Shown here piece by piece: positions 35,872 to 45,091 of a stretch of DNA of 64,000 bases. Position numbers and translations under genes: made by a program. Each line of letters begins with the position of its first letter. The stretch's first letter is position 1. This stretch comes from Microbulbifer sp. YPW1 (lineage in GTDB: Bacteria > Pseudomonadota > Gammaproteobacteria > Pseudomonadales > Cellvibrionaceae), in NCBI RefSeq assembly GCF_013367775.1, contig NZ_CP055157.1:1302001-1366000 (forward strand), given 5' to 3'. The notes below the pieces were generated by a model. It saw only the letters and a program-made list of their open reading frames with translations. It was not told the DNA's origin and did not search any database.

Positions 35872-36585
35872 CTATTTTCTGGCCCCGAAGATATCGGTAC
35901 CGATGCGCACCATCGTGGCGCCGCTGAAAATGGCCGCCTCCATATCGCCAGACATACCCATGGACAGGGTATCCAACGGCTGGTCGGGCAGCGCGCGCTT
36001 GAGATCCTCCAGCAGCGCGGCGAGCTGTTTAAATGGTGTGCGCTGATCCTCCGCAGCGCCGCGGGGAGCGGGAATTGTCATCAGGCCGCGCAACTGCAGG
36101 TTGGGTAACGCCGCCACTGCGGCTGCCAGCTCCGGCAGCTTTTCCGGACTGACGCCGGACTTACTCTCCTCACCGTCGATATTCACCTGCAGGCAGACAT
36201 TCAGCGGCGGCATCTCGGCCGGGCGCTGCTCCGACAGGCGGCGTGCAATTTTCAGCCGGTCCACCGTATGCATCCAGTGAAAATGCCCCGCCACATCGCG
36301 GGTCTTGTTGGACTGCAGCGGACCAATGAAGTGCCAGATGATGTCGCAATCCGCCAACGCCTCCTGCTTGTCCAGCGCCTCCTGCAGATAGTTTTCACCA
36401 AAATGACGCTGTCCTGCGGCATACGCCGCACGCAGGTCCTCTGCCGGTCGGGTTTTGGACACCGCCAGCAGCGTGACCGAGTTGTCCTGCCGGTCACAGC
36501 TACGACAGGCTGTGACGATTCGCTCAGCGACGGAATTGAGGTTTTCGGGGATAGACCCTTTGCGCATATACTGGGACCCATTCAT
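35872..36585 (-). CDS. yggS: YggS/YBL036C-type PLP-homeostasis protein
   Basis: 237 aa. The PLP-lysine motif is VTLLAVSKTRPAEDLRAAYAAGQRHFGENYLQEAL, followed by IIWHFIGPLQSNKTRDVAG, LQVNIDGEESKSGVSPE and LSMGMSGDMEAAI near the end with MVRIGTDIFG. It binds pyridoxal phosphate and keeps PLP and amino-acid pools in balance; no enzyme activity is known. An alternative ATG lies six codons in. It is divergent from pilT by 81 bp. Confidence 0.95.
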   Translation of the reverse strand: MNGSQYMRKGSIPENLNSVAERIVTACRSCDRQDNSVTLLAVSKTRPAEDLRAAYAAGQRHFGENYLQEALDKQEALADCDIIWHFIGPLQSNKTRDVAGHFHWMHTVDRLKIARRLSEQRPAEMPPLNVCLQVNIDGEESKSGVSPEKLPELAAAVAALPNLQLRGLMTIPAPRGAAEDQRTPFKQLAALLEDLKRALPDQPLDTLSMGMSGDMEAAIFSGATMVRIGTDIFGARK

Positions 36586-36666
36586 TACTCGGCGGGCATT
36601 CTATGCGCTCAGTGCCCGCGCGTCATATCGACAAGTGTCAGAAAGAGAAGAATAAAGGGTAGCAGT

Positions 36667-37701
36667 ATGGACATTACAGAACTCCTCGCCTTCAGCGCCA
36701 AGCAGAACGCCTCGGACCTGCACCTCTCCGCCGGCCTGCCACCCATGATCCGGGTCGACGGCGACGTGCGCCGCATCAACCTGCCGCCCATGGAGCACAA
36801 GCAGGTACACGGTCTGATCTACGAGATCATGAACGACAAGCAGCGCAAGGACTACGAAGAGTTCCTCGAGACCGACTTCTCCTTCGAAGTCCCCGGCGTG
36901 GCCCGCTTCCGTGTGAACGCGTTCAACCACAACCGCGGCGCCGGCGCCGTATTCCGGACCATTCCCTCCAAGGTACTCACCATGGAAGACCTCGGAATGG
37001 GCCAGGTGTTCAAACAGATCTCCGACACCCCCCGCGGCCTGGTACTCGTCACCGGTCCTACCGGCTCCGGTAAGTCCACCTCGCTCGCGGCGATGATCGA
37101 CTACATCAACGACAACAAGTACGAGCACATCCTCACCGTCGAAGACCCGATCGAATTCGTACACGAATCCAAGAAGTGCCTGGTCAACCAGCGGGAAGTC
37201 CACCGCGACACCCACGGCTTCTCCGAAGCCCTGCGCTCCGCACTGCGTGAAGACCCCGACATCATCCTCGTGGGTGAGATGCGAGACCTGGAAACCATCC
37301 GCCTGGCACTGACCGCCGCGGAAACCGGTCACCTGGTATTCGGCACCCTGCACACAACCTCCGCCGCCAAAACCATCGACCGTGTGGTAGACGTATTCCC
37401 GGCGGAGGAAAAAGCCATGGTGCGCTCGATGCTCTCAGAATCCCTGCAGGCAGTAATCTCCCAAACCCTGCTCAAACGCAACGGCGGCGGCCGGGTTGCC
37501 GCCCATGAAATCATGCGCGGCACTCCCGCCATCCGGAACCTGATTCGCGAAGACAAGATCGCGCAGATGTACTCCGCCATCCAGACCGGCGCCAGCGTCG
37601 GCATGCAGACCATGGACCAGTGTCTGCAGGATCTGGTGGAGAAACGCATCATCAGCCGCGAAACTGCGCGCGAGAAAGCGAAAATGCCGGAAAACTTCTA
37701 A
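36667..37701 (+). CDS. pilT: PilT, type IV pilus retraction ATPase
   Basis: Hexameric cytoplasmic motor that pulls pili back. 344 aa, as in Pseudomonas. The start MDITELLAFSAKQNASDLHLSAG is typical. Walker A is GPTGSGKST, the Asp box VEDPIEFVH, the Walker B-like LREDPDIILVGEMRD, and the His box GHLVFGTLHTTSAA; AIRNLIREDKIAQ is the C-terminal retraction motif. The ATG at 36667 is chosen because the frame before it shows no homology. It is followed by a structured element and pilU. Confidence 0.97.
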   Translation: MDITELLAFSAKQNASDLHLSAGLPPMIRVDGDVRRINLPPMEHKQVHGLIYEIMNDKQRKDYEEFLETDFSFEVPGVARFRVNAFNHNRGAGAVFRTIPSKVLTMEDLGMGQVFKQISDTPRGLVLVTGPTGSGKSTSLAAMIDYINDNKYEHILTVEDPIEFVHESKKCLVNQREVHRDTHGFSEALRSALREDPDIILVGEMRDLETIRLALTAAETGHLVFGTLHTTSAAKTIDRVVDVFPAEEKAMVRSMLSESLQAVISQTLLKRNGGGRVAAHEIMRGTPAIRNLIREDKIAQMYSAIQTGASVGMQTMDQCLQDLVEKRIISRETAREKAKMPENF

Positions 37702-37758
37702 GCAAAGTTAATACCCACAACAAGCAAGCGCTTACGAAGTACAGAGTTTCAAATTGAA

Positions 37759-37870
37759 GGCCGGGTGCCGGGTGCGGGTTTTCAGGATCGTCGGCAACAG
37801 GGACGTTGCCGACGAAGCGTACAGGGATGTATTCACAGCGGTCCTGAAAACCCGCACCCGGTGCCCGGCC
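37759..37870 (+). ncRNA. 112-nt three-stem structured element, copy 2 (CsrA-like GGA loops)
   Basis: Outer arms 37759-37788 and 37841-37870 pair over 30 bp; the three non-Watson-Crick positions are all G-U wobbles in the plus transcript. Directly inside, CGTCGGCAAC/GTTGCCGACG (10 bp) closes loop AGGGAC. A 26-nt stretch follows with mini-hairpin TACA-GGGA-TGTA and ATTCACAGCG. GTACAGGGATGT at 37819-37830 fits the CsrA SELEX consensus RUACARGGAUGU fully. It lies between pilT and pilU in their sense. See the copy at 31934-32045. Confidence 0.82.
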
Positions 37871-37940
37871 GCCACCGGACCAGCACTAAAACGTACCTCC
37901 GGATCCAGAATAAGCGAACACCCAAGGCGGTAAATAAAAA

Positions 37941-39089
37941 ATGGAAATCGAACGACTCCTGCAACTGGTCACCGAAAAAGGCGCCTCCGACCTGTTTATC
38001 ACCGCCGGTGTGCCGCCGTCCATCAAACTGCACGGCAAAATCGTCCCCGTAAGCAGCTCCCCGCTAAGCCCGGAAAAAGCGCGCGAAATGGTCGTCGGCA
38101 TCATGAACGATCGCCAGAAAAAAGAGTTCGCCGAAAGCAAAGAACTCAACTTCGCCATCTCCCTGCGCAACGTCGGCCGCTTCCGGGTGTCCGCCTTCTT
38201 CCAGCGCAACCTCGTCGGCATGGTACTGCGTCGGATCGAAACCAAAATCCCCACCATCGACGGACTGGGGCTGCCAGAACAGCTCAAAGAACTGGCCATG
38301 ACCAAGCGCGGCCTGATCATCTTCGTGGGCGCAACGGGTACCGGTAAATCCACCTCGCTCGCCTCCATGATCGGCCACCGCAATGAAAACTCGAAGGGTC
38401 ACATCATCTCCATCGAAGACCCCATCGAATTCATTCACCAGCACCGCGGATGTATCGTCACCCAGCGCGAAGTCGGCCTCGACACCGACTCCTTCGAGAC
38501 CGCCCTGAAAAACACCCTGCGACAGGCCCCGGACGTCATCCTCATTGGTGAGGTGCGCTCCCGCGAAACCATGGACCACGCCATCGCCTTCGCCGAAACC
38601 GGCCACCTGTGCCTGTGTACCCTGCACGCCAACAACGCCAACCAGGCACTGGACCGGATCATCCACTTCTTCCCCGCCGACCGGCACCAGCAGCTGTGGA
38701 TGGATTTGTCGCTCAACCTGCAGGCCATGGTTGCCCAGCAGCTAGTACCGACACCGGACGGCGATGGTCGCCGCGCCTGTCTCGAAATCATGATCAACAC
38801 CCCGCTCATGTCCGACCTCATCCGCAAGGGCGAGGTACACAAAATGAAGGAATTGATGAAGCGCTCCGTCGAGCAGGGTATGCAGACCTTCGACCAGGCC
38901 CTGTACGAACTCTACGACCGCGGCGAGATCACCTACGAAGACGCCCTCGCCCACGCCGACTCCGCCAACGACCTGCGCCTGATGATCAAGCTCAAGTCCG
39001 AGTCCGACGCCGAGTACCTCAACAGCGCCGCCGACGAACTCAGCCTCGCCAGCGATAGCGACAGCGGCGGCGGCCCGCAGATCTACTGA
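37941..39089 (+). CDS. pilU: PilU, PilT-dependent pilus retraction ATPase
   Basis: 382 aa, the usual PilU length with a longer tail than PilT. Walker A is GATGTGKST (about 133), the Asp box IEDPIEFIH, Walker B RQAPDVILIGEVRS, and the His box GHLCLCTLHANNAN. The C terminus is acidic/Ser-rich. It works as an accessory motor with PilT. It is 239 bp after pilT; the gap holds the 112-nt structured element. A terminator follows. Confidence 0.96.
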   Translation: MEIERLLQLVTEKGASDLFITAGVPPSIKLHGKIVPVSSSPLSPEKAREMVVGIMNDRQKKEFAESKELNFAISLRNVGRFRVSAFFQRNLVGMVLRRIETKIPTIDGLGLPEQLKELAMTKRGLIIFVGATGTGKSTSLASMIGHRNENSKGHIISIEDPIEFIHQHRGCIVTQREVGLDTDSFETALKNTLRQAPDVILIGEVRSRETMDHAIAFAETGHLCLCTLHANNANQALDRIIHFFPADRHQQLWMDLSLNLQAMVAQQLVPTPDGDGRRACLEIMINTPLMSDLIRKGEVHKMKELMKRSVEQGMQTFDQALYELYDRGEITYEDALAHADSANDLRLMIKLKSESDAEYLNSAADELSLASDSDSGGGPQIY

Positions 39090-39121
39090 TTCAAGAACCG
39101 GTCAGATACTCGATGTACATG

Positions 39122-39152
39122 GGGCAGGCACGGAAACGTCCTGCCCTTTTTA
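39122..39152 (+). terminator. Rho-independent terminator of pilT-pilU
   Basis: GGGCAGG and CCTGCCC with a loop that itself holds ACG/CGT pairing, followed by TTTTTATT. Its presence argues against the long upstream reading of the next gene. Confidence 0.88.
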
Positions 39153-39181
39153 TTGATTGGAAAGCCCTATCCGCCGGTCAA

Positions 39182-40879
39182 ATGCAGATGGATATAAAAA
39201 AATATTTGAGAGTTGCGTTACTTCTATCGGCAACCCTGCTGATCGCGGGCTGCGACGAGGAGAAGTCCGCGGCGCGTATTTTCATCAATGGCACAATAGT
39301 TACCGCTGATAAAAACCATCCCTTGGCTGAAGCAATTGCGGTACGGGATGGGCGCATAATCGCGGTGGGCACTCGTGCCGAAGTCGAAAAGTTTTCCGAC
39401 GACAATACCGAAGTAACCGACCTCTCAGGCAATACGCTTCTCCCTGGATTTGTTGCCGCCCACGAGCACCCCGCCATCAGTGCGGTGTTCCGCAATTTTT
39501 TTGATATGAGCGGCTTCACCCATCCCTCCGCGGCAGATGCATGGAAAGCACTGGAAGCAGAAATCGCCAACACGCCGCGCGGTGAATGGATTTACGCAAA
39601 GGGACTGGATCCAGTATTACTCAGCGGATTGGCGACGCCCACGCGCACACAACTGGATCAACTGGCGCCGCACAACCCGGTATTTATTCTCGCCCAGAGC
39701 ATGCACACCGCGTGGGTGAACTCCGCGGCGCTGGCGGCCATGGGTATCGATGAAAATTCTCCAGTACCCGGTGAGGGCTCCTACTACGGGCGCGATGAAA
39801 ACGGGCGACTAAACGGCATGCTAGTAGAAAAGCCCGCGCTGGAGCCTTTTCTCGCCCCGCATAAAAACCCACTGAAAGTGACCGCAGCTTACCAAGCAGA
39901 GCTGGACGATCTGCGGCGCGCTGGCTACACCACCGTTGCCTCCTTGGGTTTTAACGTACCTGCCTGGCTGGCGCGGTGGGTTGCCAGTGATCATTTCTCC
40001 CCGCGTATCCGTCAGTTTTTTTACTACCGTGGAGAAAACCTCGACAAGCTGGATGGCACGCCAGAAAAAGAAGGCGATAGCTTCCGCGTCCTCGGGGCAA
40101 AATTCTGGTACGACGGTTCGCCCTACAGCGGCAGTATGGTTGTGGAACAGGCCTATGCGGATAGTGACCTCAGCACGCAACTGGGTATCGCCCACGGCAG
40201 CCACGGTGAACCGGTAATAGGCGCGCAAGAATTCCAACAGCAGCTACACCTGTTCAGTGAGCGCGGCTGGCAGACCGCCACACATGTGCAGGGAGACCGC
40301 GCGGCACGGGATTATCTACGTCTGTTACAGGCCAATCTGGATAACCTGCCAGTAGATCAACGGGATAGGTTCATCGCCCAGCGGCACCGCCTCGAACACG
40401 GCCTGCTGCTGTCAGAGTCCTTGTTGCCGCAGCTGGCCGAACTCGGCATCACCCCCAGCTTCCATATCAACCACCTGTATTACTACGGGGATGCACTCAA
40501 GGACCAGCTGCTGGGCGAGGAGCGCGCACAGCGCCTGTTGCCGGTCGCGGCGGCATTTGCCCACGATATGCACCCCACCCTGCACGCGGACAGCCCCATG
40601 TTTCCCGCCGAACCCTTCAGCCTGATGCAAACGGCGATTACCCGCCGCAGCCGCGGTGGCACTGTGCTCGGGCCGGATCAGGCTTTAACCCCACTGCAAG
40701 CGCTGCGGGCGCTAACCATCAATGGCGCCTGGCAACTGGGGATGGAAAACGAGGTAGGCAGTATCGAGGTGGGAAAATACGCGGATCTGGTGATTGTGGA
40801 TAAAAATCCGCTGACCACACCAGCGGAACAGTGGCGGGAAATCCGGGTGCTGCAGACTTTGATTGCGGGACGCGACTGA
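39182..40879 (+). CDS. Lipoprotein amidohydrolase of the YtcJ/Amidohydro_3 family
   Basis: 565 aa from the ATG at 39182 (or 39188). The N terminus LRVALLLSATLLIAGCDE is a lipoprotein signal with lipobox LIAGC. The metal-dependent hydrolase follows: IFINGTIVTADKNHPLAEAIAVRDGRIIAVG, then the HxH metal motif FVAAHEHPAISAV, a later TATHVQGDRAARD, RHRLEHGLL, LHADSPMFPAEP and ALRALTINGAWQLGMENEVGSIEVGKYADLVIVD. The substrate is unknown; relatives remove N-acyl or N-formyl groups from small compounds. It is probably attached to a membrane in the periplasm and has its own unit after the pilU terminator. Confidence 0.88.
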   Translation: MQMDIKKYLRVALLLSATLLIAGCDEEKSAARIFINGTIVTADKNHPLAEAIAVRDGRIIAVGTRAEVEKFSDDNTEVTDLSGNTLLPGFVAAHEHPAISAVFRNFFDMSGFTHPSAADAWKALEAEIANTPRGEWIYAKGLDPVLLSGLATPTRTQLDQLAPHNPVFILAQSMHTAWVNSAALAAMGIDENSPVPGEGSYYGRDENGRLNGMLVEKPALEPFLAPHKNPLKVTAAYQAELDDLRRAGYTTVASLGFNVPAWLARWVASDHFSPRIRQFFYYRGENLDKLDGTPEKEGDSFRVLGAKFWYDGSPYSGSMVVEQAYADSDLSTQLGIAHGSHGEPVIGAQEFQQQLHLFSERGWQTATHVQGDRAARDYLRLLQANLDNLPVDQRDRFIAQRHRLEHGLLLSESLLPQLAELGITPSFHINHLYYYGDALKDQLLGEERAQRLLPVAAAFAHDMHPTLHADSPMFPAEPFSLMQTAITRRSRGGTVLGPDQALTPLQALRALTINGAWQLGMENEVGSIEVGKYADLVIVDKNPLTTPAEQWREIRVLQTLIAGRD

Positions 40880-40893
40880 CTTTCAGAGGCGAC

Positions 40894-41658
40894 TCAGGCG
40901 AGTTCGGTCAGCAGATCCCGGATACTGCCGAGCAATCGGCGGGAAACCGGCGGCGCCAGATCTATATCCTTCAGGGTTACTTCGTGGCCGCCGGCGGTTT
41001 TGCGCAGGCCGGTAATGTATTCCACCGCGACGATGGCACTGCGGTGCACCCGCACAAAACGCTCGCCAAACTCCGCTTCCAGTTCTTTTAACGATTCATC
41101 CAATAGCGTCTCGCCACCACTGTGGTGGGCGATAACGTATTTGTCTTCGGCAATAAAACAGCGGATATCCGCGACATCCAGTAACTGCACGCCGCGACGG
41201 CTCACCGCTTTGATCTGGCGGCGGCCGCTCGTGGGTGCCTGGGCGTTGAGTTTTTTGAGTTGTGGCCGGCTCAGTCTTCGCGCCTGGGCAATCGCCTGTG
41301 CCAGTTGCTCCACACTGACGGGCTTGAGCAGGTAACCCGATGGAGCGACCGCAAAGGCAGGGAGCGCAAACTCGTCGTGGGCGGTGCAAAAAATGATCGC
41401 GGGTGGGTTGGGGCGGTTGGTGATCTGGGTGGCGAGTTGGAGCCCGCTTTCCCCGGGCATTTCGATATCCAGTAACAACAGGTCCGGGTCGAGTGAATCC
41501 AGCTGTTGTATTGCGCTTTCCCCATCGGCAGCTTCTCCCAGCAGTTGGCAACCATCAATAGTCTGCAACTGTCGGGCCAGTCTGGCCCGTGCCAGCGGTT
41601 CGTCGTCGACGATCAACACGCCGAGATTGCTCGCGGGAGTGGATACGGAATCGCTCAC
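40894..41658 (-). CDS. algR: AlgR-like LytTR response regulator
   Basis: 254 aa. Receiver: LIVDDEPLARARLARQL, phospho-acceptor in LLLLDIEMPGESGLQ (about D62), LLKPVSVEQL. A C-terminal LytTR DNA-binding domain follows (IKAVSRRGVQLLDVADIRCFIAEDKYV... FVRVHRSAIVAVEYI). In Pseudomonas AlgR controls twitching (fimU operon) and alginate. GTG start overlapping the algZ stop (GTGA), so the pair is one operon. The symbol rests on similarity plus position beside argH. Confidence 0.88.
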   Translation of the reverse strand: MSDSVSTPASNLGVLIVDDEPLARARLARQLQTIDGCQLLGEAADGESAIQQLDSLDPDLLLLDIEMPGESGLQLATQITNRPNPPAIIFCTAHDEFALPAFAVAPSGYLLKPVSVEQLAQAIAQARRLSRPQLKKLNAQAPTSGRRQIKAVSRRGVQLLDVADIRCFIAEDKYVIAHHSGGETLLDESLKELEAEFGERFVRVHRSAIVAVEYITGLRKTAGGHEVTLKDIDLAPPVSRRLLGSIRDLLTELA

Positions 41659-42857
41659 GAGGCGTCCTCCGCCACAGCCGCCGACTGATGCACTGACTTC
41701 AGCAATTGTCCGGTTTCCAGCGGCAAACGCAGTTCCACCCGGTAGTGACCGTCGCGGACCTCCGCACCGAAGCGGAAGCGATTGCCGTAAAACGCACCGA
41801 GACGCTGACGGATATTATCGACCGCCATACCGTTGCCGCGATGGACGCTAGTGCTGCCCTGTTCGCGACCATTTTCCGTCCCGGAATCTGCAATGGGATT
41901 TTCAATCGACAATAGCAGTTCGCGCGCCCTGCTGCCAATGACATTTTGTTGAATGGCAATGCGCACCACACCGCCCTGTCGCAGTCGCGCAACACCATGC
42001 AGCACCGCGTTTTCCAGCAGCGGCTGCAGCAGCATGGAAGGTAGTTTGATTCCTACGGGCAGCTCTTCAACCAGCCACTCCTGACGGAGCCGATCGCCGA
42101 GCCGCAGGGACTCGATTTCCAGATAACGCTTCGCCAGCGCAACTTCCTGCTCAAGGGGTACCAGCGTTGAGTCTGCCAGTGAGGCGCGAAACAGTGCCGA
42201 GAGATCTTCCACCAGTTTTTCCGCGCGCTCGGCATCCACGGCAATCAGGCTGGCGAGACTGTTCATACTGTTGAACAGGAAGTGCGGACGAATACGCGAT
42301 TGCAGTGCCTCGATACGCGCGCCCAGCTCCGCCTGCTGCTGATTGTGCAGTTGCTGCTGCACATAGGCGTAGCGCAGGAAGATCCCGGAACAGATGGCGC
42401 CCACCAGCAGGCTTGTCAGTAGCGACCAGTGATCGATGACCGAGCCTGACATATCCGCCAGCCACCAGTGCTGCACCCCGAGCACAGTGACCAGTACCGA
42501 CAGCACCACGGTATAACTGAGTGCGGCGGCCAGCTTGTGGGAGAGACGCGCCAGGGCTGGGCGCAGGCGGCACAGAATGGCGGCAGCCGGCAGTATCACC
42601 CACAGCACGGTAAGTGAAACCAGCCCCAGGCGCTGCCAGTTGAACGGATACAGGCCATCGCTGGCGAGCACCAGCACCAGGGACAACAGCTCGCCGATCA
42701 GAACCAGAGCGGCCACGCCGGTCACATTGCACAGATCGGGCAGGAATGGCGCCGGTTCCGCGGACTCCGGGCACGCAGAATCTTTGCCATCGGGGGCAAT
42801 TTCGCGAACTTGCTGCGCTATAATGCCCGCCGCTTGCGCGGGCCGCGAAGATGTCAT
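41655..42857 (-). CDS. algZ: AlgZ/FimS-like sensor histidine kinase (LytS-type)
   Basis: 400 aa. Four or so membrane helices between about residues 45 and 165 and then a His-kinase domain: [35 protein letters not shown] (phospho-His in PHFLFN), N-box [14 protein letters not shown] and G-box [18 protein letters not shown]. It is the partner of the LytTR regulator it overlaps. It is divergent from argH by 124 bp, the same arrangement as in Pseudomonas. Confidence 0.9.
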   Translation of the reverse strand: MTSSRPAQAAGIIAQQVREIAPDGKDSACPESAEPAPFLPDLCNVTGVAALVLIGELLSLVLVLASDGLYPFNWQRLGLVSLTVLWVILPAAAILCRLRPALARLSHKLAAALSYTVVLSVLVTVLGVQHWWLADMSGSVIDHWSLLTSLLVGAICSGIFLRYAYVQQQLHNQQQAELGARIEALQSRIRPHFLFNSMNSLASLIAVDAERAEKLVEDLSALFRASLADSTLVPLEQEVALAKRYLEIESLRLGDRLRQEWLVEELPVGIKLPSMLLQPLLENAVLHGVARLRQGGVVRIAIQQNVIGSRARELLLSIENPIADSGTENGREQGSTSVHRGNGMAVDNIRQRLGAFYGNRFRFGAEVRDGHYRVELRLPLETGQLLKSVHQSAAVAEDAS

Positions 42858-42981
42858 ACCACGTTATCTTTATGATTGGATCGGCTTACTGGCATCAAAA
42901 GATACCGCCTGCGCCCGGTCACTTCCACTATCCGGATCGGCAAACAGTTACCTTTCATTCCGCAGTCAGACCAGAGGCAGC

Positions 42982-44403
42982 ATGAGCAACGACAACTCCT
43001 CAGCCAACAACGCACAGAACCCCGCCGCCAAGCTCTGGGGTGGGCGCTTCAGCGAAGCCACCGACGCTTTCGTAGAGCGCTTTACCGCCTCGGTGATGTT
43101 TGACCAGCGTATGGCGCTGGAAGACATCCAGGGTTCCCTGGCCCACGCGCAGATGCTGTCGGAAGTCGGCGTGCTGACCGAAGACGAGTTCAAGCAGATC
43201 GAAGGTGGCCTCAAGGATATCGCCGAGGAGATCAAGGCCGGCGAATTCCCCTGGTCCGTGGCGCTCGAAGACGTGCACATGAATATCGAAGCGCGCCTGA
43301 CCGACCGCATCGGTGCCACCGGCAAGAAGCTGCACACCGGCCGCTCGCGCAACGACCAGGTAGCGACCGACATCCGCCTGTGGCTGCGCAACCGCATCGA
43401 CCTGATCGCCGGCGAACTGACCCGCCTGCAGACGGGACTGGTGGATCTGGCGGAAAAGGAAGCGGACACCATCATGCCCGGTTTCACCCACCTGCAGTCC
43501 GCGCAGCCGGTGACCTTTGGCCACCACCTGCTGGCCTGGAACGAGATGCTGACCCGCGACTTCGAGCGCCTGATGGACTGCCGCAAGCGCGTCAACCGCT
43601 CGCCCCTGGGCGCCGCGGCCCTGGCCGGCACCAGTTACCCGATCAACCGCGCGCGCACCGCCGAGCTGCTGGGCTTTGATGCGCCCACCGAGAACTCCCT
43701 GGACTCCGTCAGCGATCGCGACTTCGCCATCGAATTCTGCGCCTTCTCCGCACTGCTGCTCACCCACCTGAGCCGCGCCAGCGAAGAACTGGTGCTGTGG
43801 ACCTCCAGCCAGTTCGACTTTATCGACCTGCCCGACCGCTTCTGCACCGGTTCCTCCATCATGCCGCAGAAGAAAAACCCGGACGTACCGGAACTGGTGC
43901 GCGGCAAAACCGGCCGCGTCAACGGCCACCTGATCGCCCTGCTCACCCTGATGAAGAGCCAGCCGCTGGCCTACAACAAGGACAACCAGGAAGACAAGGA
44001 ACCCCTGTTCGACGCCGCCGACACCGTGCTGGATTGCCTGCGGGCCTTCGCCGATATGGCGCCGGCGCTGAAGCCGAAGAAAGAGAATATGCTCGCCGCC
44101 GCCGGCAAGGGTTTCTCCACCGCCACCGATCTGGCGGACTATCTGGTGCGCAAGGGCGTGGCCTTCCGCGATGCCCACGAGATTGTCGGCCAGTCCGTGG
44201 CCTTTGCCATTGAAAAGGACTGCGACCTCGCCGACCTCAGCCTCGCCGAGCTGCAGAAGTTCTCCGATGTGATCGGCGACGATGTGTTCGATGTGCTGAC
44301 ACTGGAAGGCTCCGTCGCCGCCCGCGACCATATCGGCGGCACTGCACCGAACCAGGTGCGCGCCGCCTGCGAGCGCGCGCGCAAGCTTATCGCCGCGCGC
44401 TGA
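42982..44403 (+). CDS. argH: Argininosuccinate lyase
   Basis: Last step of arginine synthesis. 473 aa. Seen: [57 protein letters not shown] and the signature [16 protein letters not shown]. The ATG at 42982 is taken, with GAGG upstream and homology starting there; the frame extends far upstream only as the complement of the kinase gene. A long palindrome follows its stop. Confidence 0.97.
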   Translation: MSNDNSSANNAQNPAAKLWGGRFSEATDAFVERFTASVMFDQRMALEDIQGSLAHAQMLSEVGVLTEDEFKQIEGGLKDIAEEIKAGEFPWSVALEDVHMNIEARLTDRIGATGKKLHTGRSRNDQVATDIRLWLRNRIDLIAGELTRLQTGLVDLAEKEADTIMPGFTHLQSAQPVTFGHHLLAWNEMLTRDFERLMDCRKRVNRSPLGAAALAGTSYPINRARTAELLGFDAPTENSLDSVSDRDFAIEFCAFSALLLTHLSRASEELVLWTSSQFDFIDLPDRFCTGSSIMPQKKNPDVPELVRGKTGRVNGHLIALLTLMKSQPLAYNKDNQEDKEPLFDAADTVLDCLRAFADMAPALKPKKENMLAAAGKGFSTATDLADYLVRKGVAFRDAHEIVGQSVAFAIEKDCDLADLSLAELQKFSDVIGDDVFDVLTLEGSVAARDHIGGTAPNQVRAACERARKLIAAR

Positions 44404-44423
44404 TAAGCTTCCCGTAAGTTACT

Positions 44424-44454
44424 GTGTAGGAGCCTGCCATGCAGGCTCCTACAC
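44424..44454. repeat. REP-like perfect palindrome after argH
   Basis: GTGTAGGAGCCTGC, CAT, GCAGGCTCCTACAC: 14-bp perfect arms with a 3-nt loop, 20 bp after argH. There is no U-run on plus. The GTGTAGGAGC edge resembles REP palindromes of pseudomonads. It may act as an mRNA-end element. Confidence 0.75.
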
Positions 44455-44558
44455 AAAACCTCCTGCCATCATTCATCTGGCTCCGCGCCACTTTCTGACA
44501 CCCGTGACCCGCTAGACTTCTTTTGAGAAAAAGAAGCGATCACGGGGACAGTCTGCAC

Positions 44559-44792
44559 GTGCGAAAATATATTGTTATCGGCATTGCTGCCTTCGCGGTC
44601 GCCACCTACCTCACCAACGCCTCCTGGCTCGTGCAAAAGCGCACGGGCGAGCCGACGCTGATTTCCCACCGCGGGGTCTATAAAACTGAGGAACTGGATT
44701 TTTTACCGGCAGATTATCGCGGCGCGCTGTGGGTGGAAGAGATTGAAGCAATACGGCCTTATGCGAAAACAAGGTTCGAAATCGAAAAGTAG
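44559..44792 (+). CDS. Short membrane-anchored stub with a GDPD-like LISHRGV motif
   Basis: 77 aa from a GTG at 44559. It has an N-terminal membrane helix (KYIVIGIAAFAVATYLT), then RTGEPTLISHRGVYKTEELDF and a charged end. LISHRGV is like the N-terminal catalytic motif of glycerophosphodiester phosphodiesterases (HRG), but the rest of that enzyme is missing, so this may be a decayed fragment or an unrelated small protein. Confidence 0.45.
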   Translation: MRKYIVIGIAAFAVATYLTNASWLVQKRTGEPTLISHRGVYKTEELDFLPADYRGALWVEEIEAIRPYAKTRFEIEK

Positions 44793-44869
44793 AAGGGACA
44801 CCAAACTCAAAAGCGAAGACGGCGATACCCGGTAGCGTCGCCGCCAACAAACCACCTACGAAGTCTCTC

Positions 44870-45076
44870 CTAAGATCCATCAGAGTCCTCGTCTTTCTCG
44901 TGAACCTCCGTCACCACCTTCTGTACCAGCTTCACCCGCCCGGACTGCACCAGTGCATCGCGCAGTACGTACTCGATCTGCGCATTGAGACTGCGCAGAT
45001 CGTCATCGGCCCAGCGCTGCATTGCTGCCAGCACCTGCTCGTTGATTCGCAGTGGGAAAGCTTTCTTTTTTGCCAT
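44870..45076 (-). CDS. Small ribbon-helix-helix (Arc-like) protein
   Basis: 68 aa. The core KAFPLRINEQVLAAMQRWADDDLRSLNAQIEYVLRDALVQSG has the Arc/RHH layout (beta strand FPLRI, then two helices with SLNAQIEYVL). It is likely a DNA-binding dimer. It follows the SPFH gene by 15 bp. The repeats at 45993-46011 are its probable operator. Confidence 0.83.
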   Translation of the reverse strand: MAKKKAFPLRINEQVLAAMQRWADDDLRSLNAQIEYVLRDALVQSGRVKLVQKVVTEVHEKDEDSDGS

Positions 45077-45091
45077 AATGTCGGATCGGGA

